Below are positions 6,598-7,492 of a stretch of DNA of 7,492 nt, one piece after another (the stretch's first letter is position 1; each line of letters opens with the position of its first letter). Position numbers and translations under genes: made by a program. The stretch spans positions 1 to 7,492 of the forward strand of contig JAUZEI010000004.1 in NCBI GenBank assembly GCA_030839105.1, written 5' to 3'. The stretch is from Actinomycetota bacterium. GTDB lineage: Bacteria > Actinomycetota > Acidimicrobiia > IMCC26256 > PALSA-610. The notes beneath the pieces were generated by a model. It was not told the origin of the DNA, did not search any database, and saw nothing but the letters and a program-made list of their open reading frames with translations.

Positions 6598-6870
6598 TTG
6601 ACGATGACCGGTGCCACCCGGCGGATGGACCAACTCGGGCGCGTTGTCGTGCCCGCCGAGTTTCGGCGGACCATGGGGATTCGGGAGGGCGACCTCCTCG
6701 AGGTGACCGCTGAGGACGGCCGCGTGATCCTGCGGAAGGTGGCGCCGGAATGCGCGCTCTGCGGCCGCCCGGACGACCTGATCGACCTGCACGCCAAGCA
6801 CCTCTGTCGTGATTGCGTGCAGGAAATCCGGCACGAACCGGGATCCGCGCCCGAGTGGCGAGCCGGCTGA
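6598..6870 (+). CDS. AbrB/SpoVT-like DNA-binding protein with C-terminal four-cysteine knuckle
   Basis: This is a 90-residue protein (88 if the ATG at 6604 is used). The N-terminal half is a swapped-hairpin AbrB domain: a TG...RR lead, MDQLGRVVVPAEFRRTMGI (10-28), then GDLLEV and GRVILRK. This closely parallels the N-terminus of Bacillus AbrB (start, TG, then DELGRVVIP). The TTG start matches that N-terminal spacing exactly, which is why I keep it. The C-terminal part has Cys52-x2-Cys55, fourteen residues, Cys70-x2-Cys73, with His65 and His68 between, a zinc-ribbon-like arrangement I recall from clostridial AbrB-like proteins. Members act as dimeric or tetrameric transcriptional regulators. 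There is no toxin gene beside it, so a MazE-type antitoxin role is not supported. It stands alone, convergent with the aldolase gene 25 bp downstream; its targets are unknown. Confidence 0.82.
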   Translation: MTMTGATRRMDQLGRVVVPAEFRRTMGIREGDLLEVTAEDGRVILRKVAPECALCGRPDDLIDLHAKHLCRDCVQEIRHEPGSAPEWRAG

Positions 6871-6895
6871 GGCTGCCGCTGCGCGCTCGCCCTCT

Positions 6896-7492
6896 CTACA
6901 TCCCGCGCAGCATCTTGTAGATCGGCGCCATCTTCGCTCGCGTCGAGTCGGGGAGCGGCACGACCTCGCCGAGCTGACGAGCGCCCCACATCATTTCCGC
7001 GGTGAGCTCGACCATGTTCGCGATCTTGAGCGCGTCCTTCGGTGACTTGCCGACGGTGAGCAGGCCGTGGTTCGCCATCAGGACCGCCGCCCGGTCGCCG
7101 ACCCACTTCGACACCTCGTCCGCAAGATCCTGCGACCCGGTGAACTGATAATTCGCGACCGGTACGTCACCGCCGACGAAGGCTTCCACCTCTTCGATCG
7201 CGCACACGATGGGCTGGTGCACGAGCGCGAACATCGTGCAGAACTTCGCGTGGCAGTGGATGACCGCGTGGATGTCGTCATAGGCCGCGAGACACGCGAG
7301 GTGCAGCATCTTCTCGGTCGTCGGGTGGCGGGTTCCTTCGACGACGTTGCCCTCGAGGTCGCACACCACCAGGTCGTCGAGCGTCATCGTGTCGTACGGC
7401 AGCGACGACGGGGTCAGCGCGACGTTGCCGTCGGGCAGGCGCGCCGAGAAATTGCCCGCCGTGCCGTGCACGAGGTTGTTGCGCAAGCTGTC
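6896..7492 (-). CDS. Class II aldolase/adducin-family protein, 5' truncated by window
   Basis: The frame is open from the window edge to TAG at 6898-6896, giving the last 198 residues; the TTG at 7486 is an internal leucine codon, not a start. Numbering from the edge, the fragment shows HGTAGNFSAR (9-18) and TPSS (27-30; TPSG is more usual), both in the substrate phosphate-binding region. It has Glu60 in PTTEKM (57-62), the position of the catalytic acid, and His79, His81 (HCH) and His142 (ANHG), the three zinc ligands of L-fuculose-phosphate aldolase. All catalytic positions are intact, so an active zinc enzyme is likely. Possible activities in the family include sugar-phosphate aldolase, ribulose-phosphate 4-epimerase and methylthioribulose-phosphate dehydratase; the sequence does not decide. 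Only roughly the first 20-30 residues appear to be missing. It is convergent with the AbrB-like gene, with a 25-bp gap and no clear terminator. Confidence 0.88.
   Translation of the reverse strand, partial: DSLRNNLVHGTAGNFSARLPDGNVALTPSSLPYDTMTLDDLVVCDLEGNVVEGTRHPTTEKMLHLACLAAYDDIHAVIHCHAKFCTMFALVHQPIVCAIEEVEAFVGGDVPVANYQFTGSQDLADEVSKWVGDRAAVLMANHGLLTVGKSPKDALKIANMVELTAEMMWGARQLGEVVPLPDSTRAKMAPIYKMLRGM

Noticed and set aside
6598..6870. AbrB-like protein as the antitoxin of a toxin-antitoxin pair
   Set aside because: No small toxin-like gene lies next to it; upstream is a methyltransferase and downstream a convergent aldolase. The cysteine tail fits a regulator better.
6202..7106. Minus-strand open frames (6202-6834 and 6519-7106) across the methyltransferase end, the intergenic region and the AbrB-like gene
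   Set aside because: They have no recognisable domain and oppose genes with clear motifs. The A+T-rich promoter-like island lies inside them.
1..7492. CRISPR array, tRNA/rRNA genes, transposase or attachment sites
   Set aside because: No regularly spaced repeats, RNA-gene signatures, transposase motifs or terminal inverted repeats were recognised on either strand by reading.

Overview
The window is about 7.5 kb of very GC-rich DNA. Codons ending in G/C, high-GC actinobacterial-style proteins, a GTG start and a probable leaderless gene suggest an actinobacterium. An uncultured Acidimicrobiia-like lineage is my best guess, from how the proteins read rather than from any search.

Layout. (1) Positions 1-240 (+): the last 79 codons of what looks like an ABC-transporter substrate-binding protein of the branched-chain amino acid (Liv/HAAT) type. 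(2) Positions 285-3389 (-): one 1034-residue protein containing permease LivH, permease LivM and ATPase LivG end to end. (3) Positions 3389-5608 (-): one ~739-residue protein with a complete 12-helix MFS transporter at the N-terminus and a LivF-type ATPase at the C-terminus. Genes 3 and 2 form an operon: the stop of the first shares one base with the start of the second (TGATG). (4) Positions 5609-5727: a dense divergent control region. It holds a ribosome binding site, a perfect 10-bp stem-loop, a -35/-10 pair for the transporter operon overlapped by a 16-bp palindrome, and a -10 element placed for leaderless expression of the gene on the other side. (5) Positions 5728-6396 (+): a SAM-dependent O-methyltransferase of the CCoAOMT-like family. 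(6) Positions 6397-6597: about 200 bp without a clear gene, with an A+T-rich island and a 20-bp-period imperfect direct repeat. (7) Positions 6598-6870 (+): a 90-residue AbrB/SpoVT-like regulator with a four-cysteine C-terminal knuckle. (8) Positions 6896-7492 (-): a class II aldolase-family enzyme, cut by the window edge.

How it works together. The binding protein, LivH-LivM-LivG and LivF would make a complete ABC importer of the Liv type, so five usual subunits are carried on three polypeptides. The striking point is that the only LivF in view is covalently joined to a full MFS carrier, so assembling the importer would bring a secondary transporter into the same complex. The two ATPase domains are also asymmetric: the unusual signature (LivG) and the missing H-loop histidine (LivF) both fall on the same composite ATP site. 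The substrate cannot be read from the sequence. The neighbouring methyltransferase and aldolase are only circumstantial context.
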